This document shows positions 54,841 through 63,488 of a DNA stretch of 64,000 bases, in pieces. Within the stretch, counting starts at the first letter, position 1. The number at the start of each line of letters is the position of its first letter. A program made the position numbers and the translations under genes. The notes under the pieces are model-generated. The model did not search any database. It was not told the DNA's origin and saw nothing but the letters and a program-made list of their open reading frames with translations. The stretch is from Hyphomicrobiales bacterium (lineage in GTDB: Bacteria > Pseudomonadota > Alphaproteobacteria > Rhizobiales > OSC116), in the NCBI GenBank assembly GCA_002401855.1, contig NVUH01000004.1, positions 1 to 64,000 of the forward strand, read 5' to 3'.

Positions 54841-55587
54841 GTGACTTGTGGCAATATTGCTTATTGCATGTTGTTGGCAATCTTTCCGTTTCTGTTGTTT
54901 TTGGCTGGCTTAACTGTGTTAATTACTGGCGATGCTACGGCACAAACAGCGATTGATTATTTATTTTCCATCGCGCCTGAGAATATCGTCAAACCCATTG
55001 CCAATGAAATAAATAGCATCTTAGCTACCAATAGTAGCAGCCTCTTAATCATCTCGCTTATCTTGACATTTTGGACTGGATTGGCGGCGGTTGAAAGTGT
55101 GCGCGGGGGGCTGAACCGCGCTTATAATGTGGTGGAGAACCGCGCCTATTGGCTGCGCTTATTGCAAGACATATTGTTTATATTGATCGGTATTATGAGC
55201 ATAGTGATTTTGGGTATATTGATTTTATTCGCTCCCAATATCGTGAACTTATTGCATGATTATTTTCCACGATTTGCCGATTTAATCACTCAGTTCGACA
55301 TTTGGAGTTACCCATTGGGGATTTTGCTGCTTGTTATCATTTTGTTTACCACACATGCAATTTTACCCAACCAAAGACCACGCCTAAACAAGCTTTTGCC
55401 TGGGGTGATTTTTTCGGTGTTTATTTGGCTGATTATGGCCGAAATATTCACTATATATTTAGAAGATTTTTCTCGCTATGCCACTATATACGGTAGTTTG
55501 GGCGGCATTATCGCCACGATGGTATTTATCTATATTTCGGCGGTGATATTTATGTTTGGTGGTGAAATTAACCAGTCACTTAACTAA
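54841..55587 (+). CDS. YihY/BrkB-family membrane protein with abnormal 5' end
   Basis: At least 248 residues with six membrane helices match the YihY/BrkB family (formerly called ribonuclease BN): AIFPFLLFLAGLTVLITGD, FWTGLAAVESVRGGLNRAYN, GSLGGIIATMVFIYISAVI and GGEINQSL. Family-like residues continue upstream in the same frame (GKALHKFNEDDG before the GTG at 54841), but the frame contains no ATG, GTG or TTG back to the previous stop at 54732. An ATG in another frame at about 54753 (MDLYFKGKRYFYH) suggests a frameshift in a T-run, or a rare start. Confidence 0.7.
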   Translation: MTCGNIAYCMLLAIFPFLLFLAGLTVLITGDATAQTAIDYLFSIAPENIVKPIANEINSILATNSSSLLIISLILTFWTGLAAVESVRGGLNRAYNVVENRAYWLRLLQDILFILIGIMSIVILGILILFAPNIVNLLHDYFPRFADLITQFDIWSYPLGILLLVIILFTTHAILPNQRPRLNKLLPGVIFSVFIWLIMAEIFTIYLEDFSRYATIYGSLGGIIATMVFIYISAVIFMFGGEINQSLN

Positions 55588-55739
55588 ATACTTCGTGATT
55601 ACAATACTTTAGTTCAACACCGTTAGTTTCATAAACCATAAATAGTGCTTTTTACCAACCTAGATTAACCATTTGTTTAATCCCTTTGGTTACGCTGGGT
55701 CTCTAAGTTGGGGGCAACACTTTAGAATACAGGACATTT

Positions 55740-56801
55740 ATGTATAATGAACTGACAAAGTTGGCCACCGAGAATTCATCCGACAAACGGCTTGAATTGA
55801 TGAACACGATCACTGATATGTTCATCACTGATCAGAAAATTAAATCGCTAAACGAAATAGAATTATTTGGCGATATTTTCACTAAGCTATTGAAAAACAT
55901 GGATAAAAATGGCAAAGTGTTGATTTCTGAAAAATTTTCACATGTTAAAGACATACCCAAAAGTTTTGCTGTGGCGTTGATATATGAAGAGGCTGAAGTG
56001 GCTGCGCCGATGTTGCAACATTCTAGAGTGTTTAGTGACACTGACTTGATTAACGTGAATAACTTGACCACAATTGAGCACCGTGTTGCGGTTGCTGGCC
56101 GCATAAATATAAGTGAAATTGTGACCGATAATTTAATTGGCCATGGTGAGCCGATTGTATTGCACGCCATGTGCTCGAACGAAACCGCACATATATCGGA
56201 CGATGGTTATGCCCACATGGTTAGACAGAACCCAGGTGATGGCGCATTGTTGGCGCTGTTGTTGCAACGCGATGACCTGCCCAAAGATATAAAACTATTG
56301 CTGCCACATTTAAGCGGCGGGACGTTATCTACCGTTGAGCGCGTGGCCAATAAACATACCAAAGCAGAAATGCGTGAACTGATGGACAAAGCTTATCAAG
56401 AACGCAATGCGGAGCATACCGAAGATAATTTGAAAGTGACATCATCACTGGAACAAGTGAACCAAGTGCGCAGTGGCGAGCTTAGTTTAGATAAAGCGAT
56501 TGAGCAATTGACGAGTGAGGACATGAGCAAAGACTTGCCACAATTTATTGCCGAAATGGGCCATGTGGATATAAAATATGTGAAAGAAATTATCGACCAA
56601 ACCCGTGGTGAAGCGTTGACTGTTTTATGCCGTTCGATTGGAATGTCGGAAAAAGCGTTTGTTGCAATATGCACGATGCGCCAAGAGCAATTGTCCCTGC
56701 CATTATTGAGCAAAAACAAGCATATTAATAGTTTTAAAGATATGGATGTAAAGCAGGCCAAGGTGGCGATTGGGAAATTGAAACTCACTGCTAATATTTA
56801 A
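55740..56801 (+). CDS. DUF2336-family protein
   Basis: The 353-residue helical protein resembles the alphaproteobacterial DUF2336 family: an N-terminal KLATENSSDKRLELMNTITD, FGDIFTKLLKNMD, LLQRDDLPKDIKLLLPHLSG and RSIGMSEKAFVAICTMR. The family is HEAT-like and of unclear role. AGGA lies five bases before the ATG. It is monocistronic, with a strong terminator downstream. Confidence 0.82.
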   Translation: MYNELTKLATENSSDKRLELMNTITDMFITDQKIKSLNEIELFGDIFTKLLKNMDKNGKVLISEKFSHVKDIPKSFAVALIYEEAEVAAPMLQHSRVFSDTDLINVNNLTTIEHRVAVAGRINISEIVTDNLIGHGEPIVLHAMCSNETAHISDDGYAHMVRQNPGDGALLALLLQRDDLPKDIKLLLPHLSGGTLSTVERVANKHTKAEMRELMDKAYQERNAEHTEDNLKVTSSLEQVNQVRSGELSLDKAIEQLTSEDMSKDLPQFIAEMGHVDIKYVKEIIDQTRGEALTVLCRSIGMSEKAFVAICTMRQEQLSLPLLSKNKHINSFKDMDVKQAKVAIGKLKLTANI

Positions 56802-56822
56802 ATACTGAGGTTTTGAAATTAT

Positions 56823-56859
56823 AAAGCCCCCCAATGGTATTGATCCATTGGGGGGCTTT
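56823..56859. terminator. Bidirectional terminator between DUF2336 and amtB
   Basis: A perfect 15-bp stem (AAAGCCCCCCAATGG with CCATTGGGGGGCTTT) has a seven-base loop and A/T runs on both sides, so it can stop transcription from both convergent genes. Confidence 0.9.
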
Positions 56860-56882
56860 TATTTTATATTGATCTAATTGGA

Positions 56883-58214
56883 TTAGATTTTTGCATCATG
56901 GGTGAATTCTGGATAAGCATGAAGACCAAGTTCTGATACATCAAGACCAGCTAGTTCTTCTTCTTCTGTCACTCTGATACCGATTGTGTATTTAAGCACC
57001 AACCATACAATGGCTGAAACGATACATACAAAAGCACCGATTGAAACAATACCTAATGCTTGAACGCCATAGGTGGCATCGCTATTGGTGAACGGTACGA
57101 TGATTGTACCCCAAATGCCTGCAACCAAATGGACAGACACGGCGCCAACCACATCGTCAATTTTTAGCTTATCAAGCAATGGAACTGCAAAGACAACCAA
57201 GGCTGCACCGATGCCGCCAATGAGCACTGCTTGACCAATTGATGGTGTGAGAGGCTCTGCTGTGATGGCAACTAGACCTGCAAGTGCTCCGTTAAGCACC
57301 ATTGTTAGATCTACTTTTTTGTAAAGCACTTGAGTTAGAATAAGTGCAACCACTGTACCAGATGCAGCAGCCATATTTGTATTGGTGAAAATACGACCAA
57401 TTGCCATAGCATCAGCGCCTGAACCTAGAGCCAGTTGTGAGCCACCGTTAAAGCCGAACCAACCGAACCATAGGATGAATGTACCCAAAGTGGCGAGAGG
57501 AAGGTTTGAACCTGGAATTGGTGTGACAACTGTTTGGCCGTTAACGGTGCGATATTTACCGAGACGTGGGCCTAAGATGATGGCGCCAACTAAAGCTGCC
57601 CAACCACCAACACTATGCACTAATGTTGAACCAGCGAAATCTGAGAAGCCTTTGGCATCTAACCAACCGGCGCCCCATTCCCATGAACCAACTATGGGGT
57701 AGATAAAGCCTGTAAGTACGGCACAGAAAATTAGGAAAGGCCATAGTTTAATACGTTCGGCAACTGTACCTGAAACGATTGAAGCTGCGGTTGCGCAGAA
57801 TACCATTTGGAAGAACCAATCGGAATAGGCGCCATAACCAGTGCCATCACCAAAATCGCCAGCTTCAGCACCAGCGTCGCCGCCAATTGAAGACCAGATG
57901 CCCATTGAGCCCATAAAGCCACCAGCATCAATGTCATACATGAGGTTATAACCAACCACCCAGAACATAAGGCCGGCAATTGAATAAAGCGCAATGTTTT
58001 TGGTACAGATTGTGGCAACGTTTTTACTACGCACCATGCCAGCTTCGAGCATTGAGAAGCCCGCTGCCATGAACATAACCAAGAAACCACCGATGAGGAA
58101 CATAAGTGTGTTGAACACGAAGGCCGTTTCGACCTCTACGGCGGCATTGGCAATTGTCGTCATCGCGACAAGGCCTGCACTGACCATAAGAGGAAATTTA
58201 ATAAGATTTTTCAT
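56883..58214 (-). CDS. amtB: Ammonium transporter AmtB
   Basis: The roughly 443-residue precursor has a signal-like first helix (MVSAGLVAMTTIANAA) and eleven further helices of the Amt family: NTLMFLIGGFLVMFMAAGFS, WFFQMVFCATAASIVSGTVA, HSVGGWAALVGA and WFGFNGGSQLALG. The pore histidines are in STLVHSVGG and VSVHLVAG. GGAG is seven bases before ATG 58214; a longer frame overlaps the glnK gene's 3' end. It is co-transcribed with glnK. Confidence 0.95.
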   Translation of the reverse strand: MKNLIKFPLMVSAGLVAMTTIANAAVEVETAFVFNTLMFLIGGFLVMFMAAGFSMLEAGMVRSKNVATICTKNIALYSIAGLMFWVVGYNLMYDIDAGGFMGSMGIWSSIGGDAGAEAGDFGDGTGYGAYSDWFFQMVFCATAASIVSGTVAERIKLWPFLIFCAVLTGFIYPIVGSWEWGAGWLDAKGFSDFAGSTLVHSVGGWAALVGAIILGPRLGKYRTVNGQTVVTPIPGSNLPLATLGTFILWFGWFGFNGGSQLALGSGADAMAIGRIFTNTNMAAASGTVVALILTQVLYKKVDLTMVLNGALAGLVAITAEPLTPSIGQAVLIGGIGAALVVFAVPLLDKLKIDDVVGAVSVHLVAGIWGTIIVPFTNSDATYGVQALGIVSIGAFVCIVSAIVWLVLKYTIGIRVTEEEELAGLDVSELGLHAYPEFTHDAKI

Positions 58215-58249
58215 TTTTATACTCCATTTAAGTCTAAGCTGAGGCACTT

Positions 58250-58588
58250 TTAAAGTGCAGCTTGACCCTTTTCGCTTGTACGAATTCTGATTGTTTCTTT
58301 AAGATCTTGCACAAAAATCTTACCATCACCAATTTTGCCAGTTCCTGCTTCGGCAGTGATGGTTTGGATGATTTTTTCGGTAAGTTCTGTAGATGCAGCG
58401 ATTTCAATTTTGATTTTTGGAACAAAAACCACTTGATATTCTGCGCCACGGTAAATCTCGCTATGGCCTTTTTGACGACCGTAACCCTTAACTTCGGTTA
58501 CTGTCATGCCTTCAACGCCAATTTTTAACAAAGCTTCATGCACTTGGGTGAGCTTATTGGGTTTAATGATTGCAGTTATAAATTGCAC
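58250..58588 (-). CDS. glnK: Nitrogen regulatory PII protein GlnK
   Basis: The 112-residue protein is a PII member: MQFITAIIKPNKLTQVHEAL, T-loop GYGRQKGHSEIYRGAEYQVV with uridylylation site Tyr51, and GTGKIGDGKIFVQDLKETIR. It binds AmtB and gates ammonium entry. It lies 35 bp upstream of amtB in the usual glnK-amtB order. Confidence 0.96.
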   Translation of the reverse strand: MQFITAIIKPNKLTQVHEALLKIGVEGMTVTEVKGYGRQKGHSEIYRGAEYQVVFVPKIKIEIAASTELTEKIIQTITAEAGTGKIGDGKIFVQDLKETIRIRTSEKGQAAL

Positions 58589-58684
58589 TTTATCACTCCT
58601 TTTCTAGTTACCAGGTGATTTGAGAAGTGGGAAAGAACGTTACCCCAAAATTGCACCTACTTTATGTTTAAGCATCAAACACCA

Positions 58685-58700
58685 TTCAAGAATGATGCCA
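58685..58700 (-). promoter_or_regulatory. Possible sigma54 promoter of glnK-amtB
   Basis: On the minus strand TGGCATCATTCTTGAA matches TGGCAY-N5-TTGCW except that the -12 GC is GA. It is about 97 bp upstream of the glnK ATG. NtrC-sigma54 control is usual for glnK-amtB; the -12 mismatch keeps confidence low. Confidence 0.4.
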
Positions 58701-58724
58701 ACTTTTAAATTTTTTGGTAAGCTG

Positions 58725-58747
58725 TTGATATATTGACTCTATATCAA
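58725..58747. promoter_or_regulatory. Inverted repeat upstream of glnK promoter
   Basis: TTGATATA and TATATCAA form perfect 8-bp inverted arms around TTGACTC. It lies just upstream of the sigma54-like site. It may bind a regulator; its AT-rich character also fits chance in this region. Confidence 0.35.
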
Positions 58748-58920
58748 TGTATTTCCATAAACATGAATAAATATAGGGCTAAAATATGAGCAAAAATATA
58801 TGAGTGATTAAAAAATAGGCAATTAAGGCTAAAATTTAATCAGTGAAATTACTATTGAGTTGATTGTGCCATGAAATATACCGCCTCAATAGGCCAATGA
58901 CTCATTTTTAGAATCTGTGC

Positions 58921-60000
58921 TTATTTTTTGAGCGCCTTATAAAGGCGAGAATTGCATATATATAAGTATATTGATTTAAGCCGTGGACGTAATTTATTAA
59001 GATAGACCGAGCCATATAATTTTCCCTTGGCATTCATCGGCAATAAAATATCATAGACAGCTATTGAATTGTTTTTTGACCATCTATATTTATATTCATC
59101 GGCTGGGGATAGGAAATCATAGCTTGTGATGCCGTGATTATAGGCATATTCTATATTTAAAATCACATGAATATTACCCGGTTTATATTTTATAAAATTA
59201 TTATCCATGGTGACAATATAACCGTAATAATTTTTACCTTTAATGAATGATATGGCGGCGGAAACCATTGTGCCAGCGCAACGAATGGTAGAGACAAAGA
59301 TATTAAAATCATCTGTCTGGGTGGTAAGAATGGTCCCAAGTTGTTTGAGATTTTGCAAATCGGCAAATACCCTGCTGGATTTGCCATGTTCATCCAATTG
59401 CATGGATTTTAACTCAATGATCTCATCAATCAACTCGCGGGTGATTTCATCATCTAAATAGACATTATATTGGGCATCTAGCTCGCGAAACAGGCGACGG
59501 TAGGTTTTTTTGGTGGTTTTGCTGAGGCTGTTAAAATAGGCTTCATAATTTTCGAATTGGGTTAAATCAACCCAAGGCGCCTGTTTCTCGGCCATTATAC
59601 GGCCGTTTTTTTGGCAATACTCTATGATATGAGCATCAGCACGGACATTGCGCAAATGTAAGGCATCGACCTGAATGTCTGCTAAATGGGTCAGGCAATT
59701 TTTTAGAAAACCGTCGATTGATTGTTGGTTATAGCTGATGGCATCGCTATATTGGGTGAAAGGCTCACCCGCCATTTCGGCGATGCAAAAACCAAATTTA
59801 CGTTTTAAATTTAAGTGTAATGCTTGGCCAACCTGTCCGTTTTGATCCTGTGCAATGAATGATATATTATCGTCGTTGATAAGGTTGCGAAACCAAGAAC
59901 CTGAGGCAAAAACCGTATTTTGACCATCCAATTTGATTTGGTCGACGGTGTTTTGAATATTTTTTTTGCCAGTTATGGCTCTAAAAGTGAAATTTGACAT
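58921..60000 (-). CDS. CelD/BcsL-like GNAT acetyltransferase, copy 1
   Basis: The roughly 359-residue protein has the GNAT-like Acetyltransf_6 fold: KKTYRRLFRELDAQY helix, VSTIRCAGTMVSAAISFIKG and YGYIVTMDNNFIKYKPGNIH with the late YDFLSPADEYKYRWSKNN. It is cytoplasmic and of unknown acceptor; members often act in polysaccharide or exopolymer synthesis. ATG 60000 has GGGGA four bases upstream. It is a close paralogue of the next gene. Confidence 0.75.
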   Translation of the reverse strand: MSNFTFRAITGKKNIQNTVDQIKLDGQNTVFASGSWFRNLINDDNISFIAQDQNGQVGQALHLNLKRKFGFCIAEMAGEPFTQYSDAISYNQQSIDGFLKNCLTHLADIQVDALHLRNVRADAHIIEYCQKNGRIMAEKQAPWVDLTQFENYEAYFNSLSKTTKKTYRRLFRELDAQYNVYLDDEITRELIDEIIELKSMQLDEHGKSSRVFADLQNLKQLGTILTTQTDDFNIFVSTIRCAGTMVSAAISFIKGKNYYGYIVTMDNNFIKYKPGNIHVILNIEYAYNHGITSYDFLSPADEYKYRWSKNNSIAVYDILLPMNAKGKLYGSVYLNKLRPRLKSIYLYICNSRLYKALKK

Positions 60001-60046
60001 ATTTTCCCCGAACAATGCCAATAGCTTAGGGAAAATTAGTTAACTT

Positions 60047-61123
60047 TTACTTCTTAACTTTTGAAAAATGTTTATAATTCAAACGATTCTTCACGAATAA
60101 ATATATTATCTTCAGAATCGGCCGTATAAATTTTAAATAGCTAAGCCCAACTAATTTACCTTTAACGGTGATCGGCACTAGAATGTCATATACGGGCATC
60201 TCATCACCTCGCGCCCATTTTAATTTGTAAACATCGTTTGGCGCCAGGAAATCATAGATCGTGCAATTTAGCTCGAATGCCGCTTCGACATTTTTAAGCA
60301 CAACGTGATTGCCTGGACTTAATTTGGCGAATTCATCGTCCATTGCCAAAATATAGAAATAGATCTTGTTATTTTTGATAAAAAACACTGAAGATGAAGC
60401 AATGACACCATCGATTTTAAAGGTTGAAATATAGGTTTTATAGTCGGCACTTGACGTACTTAATTTAATGACCAATTGGGCTATTTTTGCTTTGTCGGCA
60501 AATAGACGGCTGGTTTCGCCCCGTAATTCTAATTGTGCGGCTTTTTGCGCCAACACAAATTCAGCCAATTCAGCGTCAATTTGTTCGTCAGCATAGAGAT
60601 TATATTCACATTCATGGGTTCTGAATAGTTTATTGAAGGCGTAGCGCGATTGTTTGCCTAGTGAATTAAAATACTCATCATAATCTGCATAATTGCCCAA
60701 ATTTATGAATGGTGCAAACTTTTCTTCTAAAATAACGCCATTGGCTTGGCAATAATCAAAAATGTGCGCATCGCGGCGTACATTGTGCAAATGTAAAACA
60801 TCGACTTTGTTGACTTTTAGGTGCTTTAAAAAATAATCTAGAAAATCGTCAACAGATTGTGCGCCGTTTTTTATCATATCATTATATTGGATGTAAGGCT
60901 CACCAGCCATTTCGGCAGACTTTATGCCTAATGTGCGGTTGAATTTTACGTGGATGGAGTTTATGCCATCATCTTCAATGCCTTCTAACAATGAAGAGTT
61001 TTCTCTCTCAGTGCCATCTTCAAACCAATGCGGACACGAGAAAACATTATTCTCATCATCATTATGGATGACGGTTTTGTCAGCTGATAAATTTGTTGGT
61101 TGAGTAATTTTTGAATTTATCAT
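60047..61123 (-). CDS. CelD/BcsL-like GNAT acetyltransferase, copy 2
   Basis: The 358-residue protein parallels its neighbour: KSAEMAGEPYIQYNDM (copy 1 has AEMAGEPFTQYSD), DVLHLHNVRRDAHIFDYCQ (DALHLRNVRADAHIIEYCQ), FYILAMDDEFAKLSPGNHVV and YDFLAPNDVYKLKWARGDE. The two genes are 46 bp apart on one strand and look like a tandem duplication that has diverged. Function as for copy 1 is inferred. Confidence 0.75.
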   Translation of the reverse strand: MINSKITQPTNLSADKTVIHNDDENNVFSCPHWFEDGTERENSSLLEGIEDDGINSIHVKFNRTLGIKSAEMAGEPYIQYNDMIKNGAQSVDDFLDYFLKHLKVNKVDVLHLHNVRRDAHIFDYCQANGVILEEKFAPFINLGNYADYDEYFNSLGKQSRYAFNKLFRTHECEYNLYADEQIDAELAEFVLAQKAAQLELRGETSRLFADKAKIAQLVIKLSTSSADYKTYISTFKIDGVIASSSVFFIKNNKIYFYILAMDDEFAKLSPGNHVVLKNVEAAFELNCTIYDFLAPNDVYKLKWARGDEMPVYDILVPITVKGKLVGLSYLKFIRPILKIIYLFVKNRLNYKHFSKVKK

Positions 61124-61598
61124 ATATCACCATATTTCCATTGACGGCTTGTTTATTGAAGCCAATAATACCTAAAATGCACCCTCCCCATCTGGGCGTT
61201 TATTTTGAACTTGTGATTATATTTTACGCTTATTGTTTGGGGAATATAAGGCATTTACATCAAATTTTATATTGTATGATTAATTGTTAACTAATTGTAA
61301 CAGTTAATGTTTGTCTATGGTTCAACGGATTAGACTTTGGTTTATAAATTTGCCTTATTGCTGTCTTTTATGGTTAACAAATGGTAAATTCAAAGTTCCA
61401 ATTTGGGACAATTCATGTATAAGAACTGATTAGGTTACGAACCGTTTTAGCCTGTATCACGCATTTTATCTGGCTTATTGAGTGATGATATAATTTATTG
61501 TAGAGTTTTGAGCCAACTGACAAATGGTGGCAATTGGCCTGTGTTAAACCATTATTGCAACTTTAAAATGGTTGGGTTTGAACTTATTGAGGGTGTTG
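61124..61598. other. AT-rich intergenic region with no gene seen
   Basis: This stretch of about 475 bp separates the divergent acetyltransferase and WYL genes. It contains an imperfect palindrome GTTCCAATTTGGGAC at 61395-61409 and a TTAACT/AGTTAA inverted pair near 61280-61310. There is no trace of the helix-turn-helix that the WYL protein lacks. Confidence 0.55.
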
Positions 61599-61889
61599 AT
61601 GAGGCAAAATTTATTACCGCTAGCGATTGTTGAGCGGTTTAAACTTAAGCTTGACTATGTGAATGCAGATGATGAAAATTCGCAACGGACGGTGCGGCCG
61701 TTGGGTTTGGAATATTGGGGTGAAATTTGGACATTGACCACTTGGTGTGAGTTGCGTAGTGATTTTAGGGTGTTTCGTTTGGATCGGATTTTAAATTGCG
61801 GTGTTTTGGATGAGGTTTTTGCGGTTGAACACGGCGAAATATTTGAAGATTATTGGAAATTGGTGAATGAAAAAAACAAAGACTGGTAG
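61599..61889 (+). CDS. WYL-domain protein lacking the DNA-binding part
   Basis: The 96-residue protein corresponds to the C-terminal WYL region of YafY-type regulators: FKLKLDYVNADDENSQRT, VRPLGLEYWGEIWTLTTWCE, LRSDFRVFRLDRI. The usual N-terminal HTH_11 and core are missing. ATG 61599 has its own GAGGG site, so it could be a domesticated stand-alone domain or a remnant. It overlaps the next gene by 23 bp. Confidence 0.65.
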   Translation: MRQNLLPLAIVERFKLKLDYVNADDENSQRTVRPLGLEYWGEIWTLTTWCELRSDFRVFRLDRILNCGVLDEVFAVEHGEIFEDYWKLVNEKNKDW

Positions 61890-62142
61890 CATTGCTGATA
61901 TGCGTAACCTTGGCATTGGGTCGGAGAAAAATTTGGCCAAGGCTGGTATAGACACGCCCGAAGCGCTGCGCGAGATTGGCGCAGTGGGGGCGTATCACGC
62001 GCTTAAATTTTTTGTTGGGCCACAGGTGACATTGAATTTTTTGTGGGGCATTGAAGGAGCGTTGACTGACCAAGACTGGCGCGATATATCGGAACCACGC
62101 AAAGCAGAGCTAAAAAAATTGGTTGGCCACACGCGCAAGTGA
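61867..62142 (+). CDS. TfoX C-terminal domain protein
   Basis: The 91-residue protein has the TfoX_C helix-hairpin-helix-like pattern: NLGIGSEKNLAKAGIDTPEA, LREIGAVGAYHALKFF, TLNFLWGIEGALTDQDWRDI. The N-terminal TfoX domain is absent; single-domain members are common. The role (perhaps competence- or DNA-related) is unproven. Its start lies inside the WYL gene. Confidence 0.8.
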   Translation: MKKTKTGSIADMRNLGIGSEKNLAKAGIDTPEALREIGAVGAYHALKFFVGPQVTLNFLWGIEGALTDQDWRDISEPRKAELKKLVGHTRK

Positions 62143-62148
62143 TGGGGA

Positions 62149-62784
62149 TTATGCGCCTTCGGCGCTGAAACCAGTCGCTTTATGCGCGCCATCACAAAAT
62201 GGTTTGTTATTGGATTTACCGCAGCGGCATAGTGCGGTTTTGGTGACGCGTTTGATAAGCCGCCCCGAACCTGCGCAAATTTCTAAATTACCTGTTACAT
62301 ATAGGGGGCCATTTTCAAGTGGTTTTATATGCACTTGGCCGCCAGTTTGCTCTAGGGGTTCGGACTCGATTGAGTTTGCATCGCCTGTCGCTTGAAAACC
62401 GCCTTTGAGATGTGCGCCATCGCAAAATGGTTTTTTGCGGCTTAAACCGCAGCGGCATAATGTTGCGTTTTGACTAGCTTGTTGATTGGCAATATCGAGA
62501 TTGCCTCGCAGGGCTAAGGGGCCATTTTCCCAAACGTGAAGGGTATTGATTTTAATGTCTGGATTGGCTGCGTGGTTTTTTAGCTTATAGGTGATGGCGC
62601 CTGATGGGCATGTATTAGCCACGTTGATGGATTGTTGAACATCGCCATTATCGGGTTGTATCCAATCGCCATCGGCACTTACGTTAAAAATATCGGGAGC
62701 GTTCTGCGCGCATTTTCGGGAGTGAATACATTTTTTTGGTTCGAAACTAACGATTATTTCCTGGCCTTCATATGATTTGGGCAT
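62149..62784 (-). CDS. Ferredoxin-like (Fer4_19) protein with two CDGSH domains
   Basis: The 211-residue protein begins with a divergent 4Fe-4S domain (FEPKKCIHSRKCAQNAPDIF and NTCPSGAITYKL). Two CDGSH iron-sulfur domains follow: LCRCGLSRKKPFCDGAH near residue 112 and LCRCGKSNNKPFCDGAH near 189. Each supplies three Cys and one His for a 2Fe-2S cluster. It is probably an electron or cluster carrier in the cytoplasm. It is convergent with the TfoX_C gene at a 6-bp distance. Confidence 0.93.
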   Translation of the reverse strand: MPKSYEGQEIIVSFEPKKCIHSRKCAQNAPDIFNVSADGDWIQPDNGDVQQSINVANTCPSGAITYKLKNHAANPDIKINTLHVWENGPLALRGNLDIANQQASQNATLCRCGLSRKKPFCDGAHLKGGFQATGDANSIESEPLEQTGGQVHIKPLENGPLYVTGNLEICAGSGRLIKRVTKTALCRCGKSNNKPFCDGAHKATGFSAEGA

Positions 62785-62948
62785 TCATTCACTCCTTGTG
62801 GTTTTGTATTCCAAACTGGTAGTTTATATTTATTCTAAACAGGTTATCGTATTTTTGTTAATATGACAATCATCCGTTATGTTGAGATTTTCCCTTGAAA
62901 ATGCTGAATTCGTAACCATCTCTATGAAGTAACAGCGAAGGAAATATG

Positions 62949-63386
62949 ATGACTTATAAGGTGGCCAAGGATGGCCAAAGCAATTGGCGCAGCAGCAATA
63001 TTGGTATGTTGGTGATTGGATTTTTGATTTTTATGCCATTTGGCTTGGTTTTACTGGCCATGCTGACATTAGGCAAAAACATTAACTTACTTGGCATGTT
63101 TAAGAATTTTTGGAACCGCATGACCAACGGGGCTGATTTTAAACAGCCCGATTTGTGGGCATCGGCTCGAGACAATTATAAACGTCAGAATTATAATCAT
63201 GATAATGCTGCGTTTAACGCGCATCGTGCTGAGCGGGATGCGGAATTTAATGAGGCTGACAAAGCGGCTTTTGCCAAAATGGCCGAAGAGGAAGTTGCGT
63301 TTAATGAATATCAGGCATTTAAGCAAGCCGCTGAGGACAAAGCGATGTTTGCGCGGTTTAAGGCTGACCAGAAACCTGGTGATTAA
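62949..63386 (+). CDS. DUF2852-family membrane protein
   Basis: The roughly 145-residue protein has one membrane helix (IGMLVIGFLIFMPFGLVLLA) followed by a charged helical tail with AAFNAHRAERDAEFNEAD, EEEVAFNEYQAFKQAAEDKA and FARFKADQK. This resembles DUF2852 (NxAFDEYR pattern), an alphaproteobacterial family of unknown function. Two adjacent ATGs are available; AAGGA lies six bases before the second. Confidence 0.75.
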   Translation: MTYKVAKDGQSNWRSSNIGMLVIGFLIFMPFGLVLLAMLTLGKNINLLGMFKNFWNRMTNGADFKQPDLWASARDNYKRQNYNHDNAAFNAHRAERDAEFNEADKAAFAKMAEEEVAFNEYQAFKQAAEDKAMFARFKADQKPGD

Positions 63387-63410
63387 AACTTAAAATTTAA
63401 CAAATGTTAA

Positions 63411-63436
63411 AAATAGACCGAACGTTCGGTCTATTT
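63411..63436. promoter_or_regulatory. 26-bp perfect palindrome (terminator or TetR-type operator)
   Basis: AAATAGACCGAAC and its exact complement GTTCGGTCTATTT meet without a spacer and a T-run follows. It lies just downstream of the DUF2852 stop and may serve as a terminator. The core TAGACCGAACGTTCGGTCTA also resembles operators bound by TetR-family repressors. Confidence 0.6.
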
Positions 63437-63488
63437 TTTTGTGCGTATTTTTATAATGAAACCAGTTGATGGCTGGTGGATTTGGTTA

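Larger units (their letters stand above)
58589..58920. other. Intergenic regulatory region upstream of glnK
   Basis: 332 bp, AT-rich, with no gene seen. It holds a sigma54-like element and an inverted repeat (listed separately). A TGCACC (58653) resembles an NtrC half-site, but its partner was not found. Confidence 0.55.

Noticed and set aside
58250-58588. GlnB rather than GlnK
   Set aside because: Linked amtB and gene order favour GlnK; sequence alone does not settle the two.
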